Assembly (NCBI GenBank): GCA_014529385.2
Contig: CM043968.1
Location: 26,609,013-26,673,012 of the forward strand
Direction: 5' to 3'
Origin: Adiantum capillus-veneris
Lineage: Eukaryota; Streptophyta; Polypodiopsida; Polypodiales; Pteridaceae
DNA: 64,000 nt
Shown: piece after piece, positions 12,427-24,525 of the stretch
Numbering within the stretch: position 1 is the first letter of the stretch
Layout: the number at the start of each line of letters is the position of its first letter
Notes under the pieces: generated by a model
Told to the model about the DNA's origin: nothing
Seen by the model: the letters and a program-made list of their open reading frames with translations, nothing else
Databases searched by the model: none
Position numbers and translations under genes: made by a program

Positions 12427-13080
12427 TCAGTATTTCCTATCCCATGTGTACAACATTTTTCCTTGTGCATTTGTCCATCCCAATTTTTGCAATTGTTTCC
12501 CGAATTCCGCATGTAATTCCATCCAAATTGGATCCCAAGTATTTTGAATATCATTACTTACTTCTATTGGCTCCATGTATGGAGTATTAAGGGAGATCAT
12601 AAACATGGCACGATGTGGAACATATCTCTTTCTAGAGAATTCCAGTGCTAGATTCTTGACCTGATCAAGCATTGACTGTATAGTTGGATGCGGTAACAAG
12701 TAGCATAATAGCATTGGGGGTAGAGGTACCTTGCGAATGACCTGCATTACCATGACATATAAGTTAGTCTTCAGGTAGATTTCTTCACGAGTGTTAGATG
12801 AGCATACTATATCTACAAAACTATCAACCTCTAGGTGATACAAAGTATCATAGAGAAAATCCCATTTCAACATGGACTCCTCTGTAATATTGAAGAGATC
12901 ATGATCTTCGTCCCCCGTGTCCTCTCCTTTGCCATCTTCTTCACTCGAGTAGTTTGTATTAGGGACCTGATTCTTCACTATTGTCGGTAGCTCGAATTGC
13001 ATATTCCCTTTGGCATTATCCACTTCTTCTTTTACTGGATTGATTGCTTGCTTCGTGCTAGCTGCAACCTTTTTGTAACG
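12427..13080 (-). CDS. Unrecognised ORF, about 200 codons
   Basis: The longest open stretch in this part of the window codes for about 198 residues from the codon at 13021-13023, which is GTG rather than ATG. The frame stays open somewhat further upstream, toward 13080. It ends with a stop at 12427-12429. Residues 26-45 are strongly acidic (SSEEDGKGEDTGDEDHD); the rest is mixed and includes the tryptophan-bearing end NTWDPIWMELHAEFGKQL. I recognise no domain. Composition is not repetitive, so it may be real coding sequence, perhaps a transposon accessory gene, since gypsy gag follows on the other strand. No introns or promoter could be assigned. Confidence 0.35.
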   Translation of the reverse strand, partial: RYKKVAASTKQAINPVKEEVDNAKGNMQFELPTIVKNQVPNTNYSSEEDGKGEDTGDEDHDLFNITEESMLKWDFLYDTLYHLEVDSFVDIVCSSNTREEIYLKTNLYVMVMQVIRKVPLPPMLLCYLLPHPTIQSMLDQVKNLALEFSRKRYVPHRAMFMISLNTPYMEPIEVSNDIQNTWDPIWMELHAEFGKQLQKLGWTNAQGKMLYTWDRKY

Positions 13081-13489
13081 ATTCTACCCTTTTTCTTTGG
13101 GGGCTCCTAGTTAAGGTCCTCATTTTTCATTGCTTGCATTACCTGCCTTCTTTCAACAAATTTTATTTTTTGATATGCACTTCTTTTTTTAAAGGTTGTC
13201 AACTTCTTGGACAATCACAAACGATTATTATCTTGGTTCATTATAGAAAACAACTTTTAATCTCATGAGGATTTTGACCATACTTTTCTTGTTGCTCACC
13301 ATTGTTCCAAGTGCCTTGTAGGAGGTCTTGAGAATGACCTTAGAGGGAAAAGCTTTAATTTGGTTTCATACCATACCTCCTGGATCTATTACTGATTTAC
13401 TGACATTGTCTATTAGATTTGTTACCGCTTCTTCTACAATGGTAATCAAACATAGCACTGTAACACAAATCTACAGCTTCAAATAGAAA

Positions 13490-15935
13490 CAGGGAGAAAT
13501 AGTAAGAGATTGTGTGAGTCGGATGAGGCAATACATTGATATATGTTCAGAGTTGGAGATTCCAACTGAGAAGAGGCTTGTGTCATTGTTCCTAGAAGGG
13601 TTACTCAACAAAGATTTGCATATTTTTCTATATATTAGTAAGAAACATGCGACTTGGGAAGCATGCAACCTGATGCAATAGACTTGGGGGATAACTGAAA
13701 ATCCTTCAATGAAGATAGAATTGTTAAGGATACTCACAGTGAGAAAACCACCTTGATAGTACTAGCACAGGTAGGACCAACTATGGTAGCTCCTATCAAT
13801 GCTATGGAAGACATGCTTAAACACATTAATGAGATAATGAATAACATACAAAGGTTACCAATGTGAGGGTCGGGATAGGGTCCACCACACAGGGGCAACC
13901 TATGGGACAACCTAGACCATTGAAATGGTGTGCCATCAAAAGACAATGGACTAACCATGAAACAAACTAGTGCTATTACAAGCCTAGATATGATGGAAAT
14001 TTCCAATATGAGTTGATGAGACAATAGGGGCAATCAATGTATATGTATTCGCCTGAAATGGACCAATCCAAAAATCACATATGGCTATGGAAAGACCATA
14101 GCCTATACTAGGTCATCAGACACCACTGCTGGGAAACAATGTTGAGCCGATAAAGTACATGTTTCCTCAAGGGAAAGTGGAGGATCAGGCTCTAGTACCA
14201 TTCATGCCATATAATGAAGCAAGTTTAGCAATTGTGGGAATAGAGGATGAGCGGTATACTCAATCAACTCCAGCCATGGTAGAGCAAGTTTATCAAGAAC
14301 CTCTTAATGCAGCACCGGTTTACTTTATTGCAAACTAGGGAGCTAGACCACCCATGATGAATCCAATGTCTAAGCCGAGAACAAGGAATTTCCATCATTG
14401 TGGTTCAGACGACCATTGGAAAAATTATTTTCAAGAGCTAGATAAGAATGCTAGACCAATTGAGTCTTATTGCATGCAGTGTGGTCACAAGGGCATATAT
14501 TTTCTAGATGACTATCCTAGGAATCTGCTAACAAAGGGAAGGTAGCCATAAACATAGTTCAAGTCATGCCAAGTAGCTCATCAAAGGGTGAACCCACTAT
14601 TTGTATTTGAGTAGTTACTAGGGCACATGCCAAGAAAAATAGGCAAAACACTGCAAGCAGGTCAAATACACACAAACCTTGGAAAAAAAAAATGAAAGAA
14701 CTACCCAACACCTGACATGGAAGCCACCAAGCTCAAAGCTTACAGAAACTTAGTGCTAATCACACAATCAATGTTGGAGAAACAAAAGTCAAAATTGGAA
14801 ATCATAAGAAAACCAGCAAAAATTGAGACCAAATCTAAAATTGGGATAATGAAGGACGTTAAGGATTTGAAGGAATCTTTAGTGAGAATTTACAGACTTG
14901 AAATGATAGTTCTAGACAATGAGGAAGGGCTAGATGGAATCCCCTTAGCTGAGGAAGATTGATCGAATCACCTGTGGGAATGAGTCCGAGAAGTGAATGA
15001 TGGAAGCCTGACTTTGAAGTCATCTCCAATCAAAGAAGTCTGGTTAGATCAACCATCCATGAAACTAGATGCACAATCTTTGCACAAAGATTGGGGATCA
15101 TAGCAATCAGGCTTATCAAAAGCTCAAACACTTAAGACATTACCCTCATACTTAGAAGAAAACGAAGAAAAATCATTGGTCTGTAAAACAACAAAATTGA
15201 ATAGACCAAAGCAGACTTTGGATGTGGAGAATTCAGTCAATCATGTCCAGTGTACCATCACATTGGGTGAGTTGCTCAAAATCAAACCATATTTATGGAG
15301 GGATCCACAACAAACTATGGAAAAGATGGACTTAACTGGATTAACCCAGGAAAACCTTGAAGAATTGCATAGGGAAAATTGGTAAATTTGTGCCCATGAA
15401 CAAAGTCAAAGATTACTATGAAGGAAATGAAGGAAACATGACCCTTCCAATACAATACAATGATGTAACAAGACCATGGTTGTTCTAGACAGCAGGGCAT
15501 GTATAGCCATAGCAACAAAAGCGGTCTAGGAAGCTTGGGGGAAGCCAACAATTAGTCAAACATGATTGAAATTGCAATTGGCAGATGAGCATATTGAGAA
15601 ACCAATGGGTTTACTGGATCATCTCTTGCGGAATTGACTACATGCACATTGATGCCATTGTAGATTTTGGAAAAAACTAAACTATAAAATTATTTTGGGA
15701 AGACCTTTCATGAGACAAATATAGTTGATTCAAGATTGGGGAAACGACTTTCTTTACTTGAAACAATTTGGAAAAATCACACAGTTAAACTTGAAGGATC
15801 ATTCCTACAAGGATGTTCTGAGAACACCAATCCAAGAATTGGATTCAAAAACCTTAGCAAAAAATAAATTGTCATCATGGTTACGCAAAGACACTCCAAT
15901 TTGGAGGAATCCCAAACTCTGAACGAACATTTTTT
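13490..15935 (+). pseudogene. Ty3/gypsy gag-protease remnant
   Basis: The plus strand carries a gypsy gag domain at 13500-13740 (reading FLEGLLNKDLHIFLY), then a poor zinc-knuckle region at 14378-14510 (CMQCGHKGIYF). An aspartic protease follows at about 15475-15780: VVLDSRACIAIATKAV, in which the catalytic DSG has become DSR at 15488-15496, then a GRPFMRQ-like motif and IQDWGNDFLYL. The order and motifs fit the Tat/Athila-like branch. Many stops interrupt it. RT, RNase H and integrase do not follow; the sequence loses similarity near 15935. The pol remnant at 30 kb is of the same broad type and strand, but no junction shows that the two were one element. Confidence 0.75.
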
Positions 15936-16596
15936 AGCAATGATAAAATCGAGCGAGTTAATGAGAGGCGGTTTTTCAAAACACACATAGCGAAGAGTTC
16001 ACCTAAGTCACTCATTTCTTCACTCGAGAGACTAAATAAATTGACCTCTGAAAGGTGTTGGTTAAATGTAAGAATGGATATGCTAAGCAAGAGGTAAGTG
16101 CTAGCAAGCTTGACATTGGATAACTCTTGAGCTTGTTCTTTCTTGTGTCTTTTGCTAGCAAGTAAAAGAAAAATTGTAGCTTTTCCATTGCCCAAAGTAA
16201 TTTTTTAAGTTGGTGAAGATTATACACATTGCAATATAAGCACAAGAAACTACTAACCAAACTAGGACACTTGTCTAATCAGCTTCGATGAACATCCATG
16301 ATCTTGGACAGAGGGGAAACTCACTTCGCACGTTTGTCATATAAAAGCAAAACTGCTCTTCTTATAGGCAATAAACTTGTGAAACAAAAGGGGACCCTAG
16401 GGAGCAAGAGCTACCAATGCTGATGCTGTGGATTACACCTTAGGTCATTGCATCTATCCATGCACTTAACTTCCTTAATTCCCCTCCTACCTTGTTTTCC
16501 CTACATACTATCTAAAAAAAGTGACTGATTGACCTTGACCTTTTTCCTCTTTCTGCCCAAGGAACAAGCCATCTCAAAGAGGATCCAAACTAGTGG
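15936..16596. other. Anonymous DNA between the gypsy remnant and CACTA-1
   Basis: No feature is recognised. It is the flank into which CACTA-1 inserted. Confidence 0.5.
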
Positions 16597-16599
16597 ATA
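16597..16599. repeat. TSD ATA of CACTA-1
   Basis: ATA directly precedes the 5' end and is repeated at 23420-23422 directly after the 3' end. Three-base duplications are the rule for CACTA elements. Confidence 0.9.
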
Positions 16600-16621
16600 C
16601 ACTACAAGAGGTACTTCACAT

Positions 16622-16715
16622 TAGCGACACTCATAGTGCGACGCTCAAAAGTGAAAATCCACGGCGTCGCTATGAGCATCGCTATTTTATTTGTTACATA
16701 GCGACGCCCATAGCG
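16622..16715 (+). promoter_or_regulatory. 5' subterminal repeat region of CACTA-1
   Basis: Several forms of TAGCGACGC and its complement GCGTCGCTA occur within 100 bp. In En/Spm such short subterminal repeats bind the accessory protein. Binding here is inferred from position and repetition. Confidence 0.7.
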
Positions 16716-16745
16716 ATGCCGACATGGGTCAAAAATAAACCGAGA

Positions 16746-16785
16746 GCGCCCGAAAACTCAGATCTCAGATTTGAGTTTTCGGCGC
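16746..16785. repeat. Hairpin-forming palindrome in CACTA-1
   Basis: CGAAAACTCA (16751-16760) and TGAGTTTTCG (16772-16781) can pair around an 11-base loop, with GCGCC/GGCGC blocks outside. CACTA-2 has the same structure at 54111-54151 with longer perfect arms, so it is a conserved feature of the family's 5' end. Confidence 0.85.
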
Positions 16786-16823
16786 TTAGCAAAGAGGTAA
16801 CCCGCGCTCTCTCTCTTTCTTCC

Positions 16824-16970
16824 CCACACACACACACACACACACACATATGCACGAGGAGAGGAAGCAGAGCCAGGTATGCTCCTTCCCTCTCCTCTCT
16901 CTCATGTTCCCTTCCCCCTCTTTCTCTCTCTCCCTCTCTCTCTCTCTCGCACACACACATTGTGTCTTTG

Positions 16971-17023
<53 letters not shown>

Positions 17024-17094
17024 ACATGCATAACCAAAAAACACATACACACACATGCATAAACAAAGAATGCATACACACACATTGAGAGAGG

Positions 17095-17159
<65 letters not shown>

Positions 17160-17182
17160 AGATGAGAGAGAAAGATATAAAA

Positions 17183-17225
<43 letters not shown>

Positions 17226-17310
17226 AAACAAAGAGAGGGAGAAAGAGAGAGAGAGAGAGAGAGAATAAAAAACCAAAGAGAGAGAGAGAGGGGGGGAGAA
17301 AACAAAGAGA
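16824..17310. repeat. CA and GA microsatellite tract in CACTA-1
   Basis: A (CA)n run at about 16826-16849 is followed by several (GA)n runs up to 17310. Between the GA runs are two short units containing CATGCATAAMCAAA, which are the counterpart of the larger minisatellite in CACTA-2 at 53652-53870. All long open frames here are simple dipeptide repeats and not genes. Confidence 0.9.
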
Positions 17311-17316
17311 GAGAGG

Positions 17317-17720
17317 TTAGGTTAAGATTTAAATTATATTAGGTTAGATTACATTTAGATTTATGTTTATGTTGAGTTTAAGATTAGGTTAGATTTAGAT
17401 TTACGTTATATTAAGATTAGGTTAAATTTAAAATTAGGGCAGTATTAAAAATTAGCTAGCTATGTTAGATTTAAGTTAAATTACATTTAGGTTTAGGATT
17501 TAAAATTGGATTAGATTTAGATATATGTCGAGTTTAATATTAGATTATATTTAAATTTAATATTAAGACAAGATTTAAGATTAACTAGATTGAATTTAGA
17601 TTTAAGTTAGATTACATTTAGGTTTAGGTTAGATTCAAGATTAGATTAGATTTATGTTTATTTTGAGTTTAAGATTAGATTAGATCTAGATTTATGTTCG
17701 ATTTAAGATTAAATTGGATT
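17317..17720 (+). repeat. Degenerate TTAGATTTA-type array in CACTA-1
   Basis: About 400 bp are made almost only of variants of TTAGATTTA, TTAGGTTTA and TTAAGATT. The units loosely resemble the plant telomere repeat TTTAGGG but are irregular. A related array in CACTA-2 (52597-52860 and 53268-53420) stands in the same relative place. Confidence 0.85.
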
Positions 17721-18389
17721 TTAGTGCATGTCAATGAAGGCGCGCTTTGCCCAAAGAGCAAACACTAGTTACACGACAATATGTATATTCCCATCAGAAT
17801 CTGACACCTATTAACTCACACACTAACCATATTCAATTAGCCGCGAATCACCACATGTTCAAATAGGTTAGATTTAAGATTAGATTTTGGATTGAGTTTT
17901 TATATTAGAGTCTACCTTCGGGATTACGATAAAAACATTAGAGTTAGACAAACGGTGATCCCTCTCTTCCTCTCTACGGATGCGACCTTAAGTTGGAAAG
18001 CTTTCAACGGCATGATACTCAGATTGGAGGCCAACATATAATGTGCTAAGTAATCTCTCGAACAAAGATCTACTGTGAAGAGATCTTAAGATGTTGTGAA
18101 TTGCTACACCTAGAGAAGAGGCAAAGGGGTTTTGTCCACTACATGCACTATCATGTACACGTGGGTGTGTAGATTTCTTGTACCCACAAATATAGGCATT
18201 GACCAATAAAAATGAGATTATAACTCGGTGGTCTGATCTCTGTGTACCTCTAGACCGAGGTGTGCGGGGATTGGACATGACTAGAGAATGTGAGGTAGTT
18301 TACAGTGTGAACAAAGAGAGAGATAAAAGACGGAGGATGCCAATAGAAGATTAAATTTATGTCCAGGTTATAAGTTTTTTACCTTCATT

Positions 18390-20970
18390 ATGAGTAGTGA
18401 CGAGGATGTGGGGTTGTCCAACCGAAACACCTATCTCTCAACAAGGATCTTATGTCCTTGTAATAAATGCAAGCATGCTGTGCGACGGACAAGACGGGTT
18501 TCTTTGCAGCACGTTCGCGAATTTGGCGAATTTGATCCATCTATTATAGATCGTGTTGTTTCCGATTAAGACTTGTCGGACTCCGACGCTCGCCAACAGG
18601 CAGCAATCTTGCAACCCAATAGACGTGTTCGCAGGCGCTTTGGTCAAGCAGCATACATGAGGCCACAAGATGTAGCCTCTGATAGCTCGGAGGATGATCA
18701 TGCAGACCACATTCCCAACGAGGCAATGTTTGAGCCCGAGATTGATGAAATGATCGAGATGATCATGGATTCAGAAAGGCTTATCTATGATGATATGAAA
18801 AGTGAAGCCGATACACCATTGTATGATGGAGTACGTGTGTCTAGATTGAAGGCGCTCCTGATTCTTCTCAACATGCAGGCAAATTTTGGATAGAGACACT
18901 AGCGTCACAGCGCTTTTCAGGTGATCTAGTACAATGTGTTTACTTTAATAGAAAACTCTAGATGTATAATGATCTCATAGATTACTTACACAAGTGTATC
19001 GCATTTTTTCATTGTGTAGATTGCTCAAAGAGCACATACTACCAGCTGATAATGTGATGTCAGATTCTAGAGAGGAAGCAACAAAGATCTTGCGAAACTT
19101 GGGGATGGATTACAATTCAATTTACGCTTGTCCTAACGACTGCATTCTTTTCCATAGACATGGAGAAGTGTCCGAAATGTGAGTCCGAGAGATATCGAGT
19201 AAATCTCCACCGAACAAAAATTTCACAAAAGGTTTTGCGACATTTTCCTCTACTTCCTCGCATCAAGAATTTCTTCGGATGTAAGTCCATGGCTGTCCTA
19301 GCATCATGGCATGAGGAGAACAAATCTTCGGATGGTGTGCTACGGATTCCTGCAGATTGCGCAGCCTAGAAACATATAGACAAAACATGGCCGGATTTTG
19401 CCAGGGAAGCTCGAAATTTACGCTTAGGCTTGGCTATGGATGGCGTAAATCCATTTGGTCAAAGATCAATATCTTACAGTGTAAAGAAGGGGCACTTGTG
19501 GCTAAGCTTGATTGTGTCGGGACAGTATAAAGTGAAGAATATGGATGGGTATCTTCGTCCACTATTGGAAGAGCTACAAAAGTTGTGGATTGGCATAGAA
19601 GTGGTGGATATGAGCCGACACACAGGTCGACAGAATGCTTCGATCAGAGGTATTCTAATGTGGACCATGCATGACTATCCCGGACTAATAGAATGCTCAG
19701 GTGATTTACACTCAAACTCAAACAGTGTAAAATCTTGGTTTTTCTCAAGCTTCTCTATTGTCATGTGTATACATGCAGGGCTTCAAACAAGCCCGGAACA
19801 CGCTATGGAGAACCATAGATGATGAGTGCATATCTGGGATTGTCATGTGCAATCTTAGTGTCGAGAAGAAGATGACAAAAGATCTAGAGGCTAAAATCAA
19901 TAGATTTTGCATGCTTCACAATCCAGTGATGCAAAAGTGGATTTCACAATACGAGGATGCAAAGCAAGAGCGATAAAGGGCACGGATCGGAGTGGAGATG
20001 GGGAAGACGACCACTAATGCATTATTCCGCGGGTCTGGAGAGCCTACCAACATTCATGAGCTTAAGATGGTTGCACAACTAATTGAAAAGCACAACAATG
20101 TGGTGAAGAAGTGACTGAGGAGGAGTGGGAGTACTCTCAGGGTTGCGCCACCAAAGTAAGTTTGCAATGTACGACTAGTGACTTTCTAGATGTTTGAACG
20201 GCCACTCATAATCTTTGTTGGTTGTAGTATAAGTCATACACAGCAGCATGGTGTAAAGGTCGATATTTTCGGGTGGAACGAATTGACAAAAAGCGTTTTA
20301 CTCAAGATTGTGGAACCATGGAAAAATTTAAACAGTCTAGTCGATGACGGTCCTTTGATGCAGATCTTGTTGATCCTATGAAGGCGGAACTCACTTACTT
20401 CGGCACGCTTCAAGAGATTTTGAGGATCGATTATAGAGGATTTTTTGTCGACTTGTTCGATGTGCAATGGTTCAAGATAAACATGGAGGGTCACAACGCT
20501 ACTGTGCATAGAGGAGAGTTTGGTTTCCTTGAAGTGGATTCAACTAAAAAATGGACCAACCTAAGAGACACTTTCGTACTACCCGAGCATTGTGAACAAG
20601 TAAGTTATGTGCTTGGAAGCTATCGAATTTTAGAAGTTATGTGCTTGGAAGCTCTCATGTAAGTTATGTGGCTCTGGCAGGTGATACTTCATTCTACAAA
20701 ATCTGCATCAAACTGGTGGTACGTCATAGATAGCCCCTCGTAGTGCACGGACATATGAGGGCTACCATGTGCCAATCACAGCAGCATCAATGGAGAAGAT
20801 TGGAGAATATGCTCATTCAAAAGTCAAACGAGCATCAAGTTGCTACTCTCTATGGGGTGCATGCAGAGGATCAATAAAATGAAACGAAGGACATCTGTCT
20901 AAACAGAGAGCTCTATATAGATATAGGGAGTTATGTTGAGCTATGAGAGGATGAGAGAGAGACCTCTTAA
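18390..20970 (+). pseudogene. TNP2-like CACTA transposase pseudogene (CACTA-1)
   Basis: The ATG at 18390 opens with SSDEDVGLSNRNTYL followed by a Transpos_assoc-type zinc region (CPCNKCKHA), as in other plant CACTA transposases. Exon 2 (19020-19700) holds the Transposase_21 region with GLAMDGVNPFGQRS. It has a stop in place of tryptophan (CAA*KHI, near 19367) and an in-frame loss of 16 codons near 19482. Exon 3 is cut at about 19790 and joined to the end of exon 4, deleting about 1.1 kb that in CACTA-2 encodes the rest of the catalytic region and most of DUF4218. DUF4216 follows (about 20230-20600, GTLQEILRIDYRGFFVDLFD). A further stop ends exon 1 early (18568). No active transposase can be made. 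Confidence 0.9.
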
Positions 20971-21343
20971 AGCCATAAACATTGTATTTGAACAATTTTT
21001 CTCCCTTTTATAATACATATTGTATTCACGTGGCTATACTTGAGAAATTTAAATTGTATTTAATCGTCATTGCATCCACTCCAGGTACGTATGCTCCAGG
21101 TATGTTCTCACAAGCAGGTAAGTAGTAGTGCTTCTTAGCGTCTCTTTCATCCGATGAACTAGATCTAGGAAGGGACGAGCAGCATCTATGAGCAGAGACG
21201 GATCACCTCCGTCGCAATTGCAGCCTCAGTCTCCATCGCACCTGGAGCGTAGTGCATTCACAAGATACGTAGAATGCACACGAAGACAAATTCACAAGAA
21301 CTTCACAGGAATCTCTCTACACAGGAATCCCTCCCTCTTTATG

Positions 21344-21397
<54 letters not shown>

Positions 21398-21456
21398 GTT
21401 CATGTTTTCTTCTCCATTCAATATTAAGATTAAATGTTTGTGTGCTTAATGCAAGT

Positions 21457-22746
21457 ATGGATGATGATGAGTTTCTTTCTTCTTTGTCACCCTGACAGAG
21501 GCAGTGGTACAAGGATCGTTATCGCTATGGAGCACCATCACGTTGTTCTACTCCTTCAGCGTCTCCCTCTGTTTAAGAGCTTTCAGCTTCGGTGTCGACG
21601 AGACGATCTTCACACTCGTCTAGGCACTGATGCTCTAGTTGTGGCGGCGGCGGTTGTTGTGCGGATGCCGTCGCTGATGCCTCGACACCGCCTCGTGTTC
21701 GACGAGGCTCTTTACCTTCCCCTTCTTTGCCCGCCCCCACACCAACCATGGCATCGCCATCTACGCCATGTTTTGCACGACTGACGGCCGTTCCTGGCTA
21801 CACACCACTACCTACTCCTCCGGGAGTCACCCTAGTCGACACTCCTCGCTTCGGAGCCCAGGCTCCAGTGGAGACAACTGACGTACATACCCCCATCGAC
21901 ACGCCGCCAGAGACTGCTGGGACACCCAGGTTCACGCGTCACAGGCCAGAGGGCTTGCCTTACTCCATTGACTTGAGCGGTGACATCATCTTGGATGATG
22001 AAGGCAAGAAGGTGATCTCGCGCATGCGCGGTCTTTGCTCTCAGGTGTTTAGACACTACATACTAAAAACCTGGAGTGAAGTACCAAGTGAATTAAAAGA
22101 CAGAGTCATCAGCATGCTACATGACGAGTTTCCTGTGCCAACACGGGATGACCGCTTCAATGAAGACCTGATGAAGGTTCGAATGCGCGAATACTTCAAG
22201 CACAAGCGTTCTGAAGTGCAAAAAACAATAAAGCATGGGTGGAACATACCAAATTGATTGGCCAAAGAAGATTGGAAGAATGCAAAGCAAGCAGCGCGCG
22301 AGAATCCTGACAAGTGGAAGCAACAAAAGGAGGCAGCCAAAGTGCGAGTAGAGGCAGGGAGCTCGTGCCACTTGGGGAGCGGTGGGTGGACATCATTTGA
22401 AGCCGATTTTGTAAGTGTTTTCGTATTGCTCTTTAGGTTTGGTAGTTATGTCTATTTGTACTTTTAAATTCTAACATAATGGATTCTTTGTATGTTTTGA
22501 ACAGTAATCGATGACAGGACGTGACCCCAAACCATACGAGCGTGAGTACGCAGGCAGGAAGGGCTTGAACGACCTGATGGACATTCTCAATTCTCACGGC
22601 GGCATGGTTAGTATTAGGGTTTACTCTTTTCTATTTGTTGTATTGTTTTGTAAATTATATGTCTATACTTACAGAAAGCTGTCTTATTGTTTATTTTGCA
22701 GAATCCGACAGATATGCCGCTTGGACACGATGAGATGTCTGATTAG
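21457..22746 (+). pseudogene. Second CACTA gene (Transposase_24-like), broken copy
   Basis: Three exons line up with the intact gene of CACTA-2: 21457-22410, 22505-22606 and 22702-22746, with GT and AG at the intron borders. The start MDDDEFLSSLSP is followed at once by a TGA where CACTA-2 has a glutamine codon. A second stop lies near 22255 (IPN* where CACTA-2 has RPDWLAKEDW), and indels shift the frame in the proline/serine-rich part. The third exon (NPTDMPLGHDEMSD) is intact. The family is the plant Ptta/En/Spm accessory protein, thought to act with the main transposase at subterminal repeats. Confidence 0.88.
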
Positions 22747-23196
22747 ACGACGTCAGTCTAACCGTAGCTAGATAGCATTAGTTTCCTTTTGTCATAGCAT
22801 ATGTATCATGAGATTACGTGTATACGTCTTTTTGTAACTATTGAGAAACCATGTATATTTTCTCAAGAATGACAATGGTGTTGTAACTATTACATTTGCA
22901 AAACTTAAAAATCAAGTGATTTGCCTATGATGTGTACAATTGTCATTGATTTACTTTCATCAATTTACTTTTGTTAGTTTTGTATCTTTATTCTGCGAAC
23001 AATACTATGGATGATGTAGTTAATGGTTATATTGTCTTGTGGGTGACTACTTTGGGTCTATACCTAAGCTTGCACTTTCTTTCAAAGGCAAAGGTGAATA
23101 TGGGCTTATCTTGGATTCATTTATGTTTACTCTATTATTGGAACATTCAATATGGTTGATGGGTTGAAGGCCCCACCAAAAACTTTTACTCTCTTG

Positions 23197-23387
23197 GGCG
23201 TCGCTATAAGCGTCGCTATATAAGGCTCTGCAACGTCGCTATAGGTAGCCTGTAAGCGTCACTATTAGCGTCGCTATTAGCGTCGTTATTAGCGACGGCT
23301 ATACCGATGCATAAAGTGACGATAATAGCGATGCTCATAGCAACGTCCCACATCGACGCTATTAGCGACAGTCTTAGCGACGCCGAA
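23197..23387 (+). promoter_or_regulatory. 3' subterminal repeat cluster of CACTA-1
   Basis: At least ten direct or inverted forms of the octamer AGCGACGC or GCGTCGCT crowd into 190 bp just inside the 3' end. CACTA-2 has the same arrangement at 46325-46545. Confidence 0.85.
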
Positions 23388-23422
23388 AATGTCACAAGTG
23401 CACACAACCTCTTGTAGTGATA

Positions 23423-23594
23423 TGATTCCGTATGTGATACTACTCAATGCGGCTAAGTTGTAGAGGATCTCAACTTATCTTCCCCCCCCCCCCCCCCCTC
23501 GACCTCCCCAAGCCACATGCACCAATGCGAGAGACTGAGGCAAATATATTTTTTTAAAGGGAGGTTAGGGAGCTTCCCACAAATCCACACGATT

Positions 23595-23645
<51 letters not shown>

Positions 23646-23849
23646 GTAGATAAAAACCGCAAATACTTTTATGTAGATTTTAAAGAAAACTACATGGAGA
23701 ATGTGTAGCCACTTTTTTTTTTTGAGAAAATCAAGAAAGGAGGAATATAATCCATTAAGATTTTGTTTCCCACTTTTTCTAATCCCCCCCTGTCTCTCAT
23801 CATGCATGCATTAAAAAAAGACTCTAGACCCTCTCTTTGCATTTAAAAA

Positions 23850-23897
<48 letters not shown>

Positions 23898-24075
23898 GTG
23901 CAGCGCGTCTTTGATGACTCTATGGAAATTCATGTGATGTAACCTACACAAAAAGACCCTGCCCCTTCTCAGCAAGACTGCTCGCCACCACATCCACATC
24001 CAATAGTGCCACCACCATCCTCAAGTGCAAACATTGATATGGGCAAGGGCTATAGCAAAAAAAAATTATAGAGGC

Positions 24076-24118
<43 letters not shown>

Positions 24119-24489
24119 ATCTTGCTTCTGAAAAACCAGGTGGTGGAAAGTGTTGCCACCCAACTCTTAATAGTGCATGATCATATTAGAGAGGCAAGGT
24201 GAGATTTTTGTTGTTGTGCGACAGACAGGGTGAGGCCTTGCTAGTTGCTAGCTACTATTGGTGAGAGAGAGGGTGAGAATTAAAATCACTAATCCCGGGT
24301 TCCCATTGGAAATAGATGAATCCATTTGGTCTAGCTTACTCTAGGTGTTTCAAAAAAATTGACTCAAAAGTTAAAAAAATTGACTCAAAAGGTCTGTGCC
24401 GACACAAACCCTTTGAGGGAGGGTTTTTTTTTTACACATTGAAGACTTTTAAAAAAACAAAAAGTCTATTCATTTTGGCATTTGGTATG

Positions 24490-24525
<36 letters not shown>

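Larger units (their letters stand above)
16600..23419 (+). mobile_element. CACTA (En/Spm) DNA transposon, CACTA-1
   Basis: The element begins CACTACAAGAGG and ends CCTCTTGTAGTG, an inverted pair of at least 12 bp, and is flanked by the 3-bp duplication ATA (16597-16599 and 23420-23422). It contains both usual plant CACTA genes on the plus strand: a TNP2-like transposase (18390-20970) and a Transposase_24-type second gene (21457-22746). The subterminal regions are rich in AGCGACG repeats. It belongs to the same family as CACTA-2 at 46306-54222. Both genes carry stops, and the transposase has lost about 1.1 kb. Confidence 0.96.

Noticed and set aside
17317-17720. Interstitial telomere
   Set aside because: Units vary in length and sequence and true TTTAGGG repeats are rare; the position inside both CACTA copies makes it an element part.
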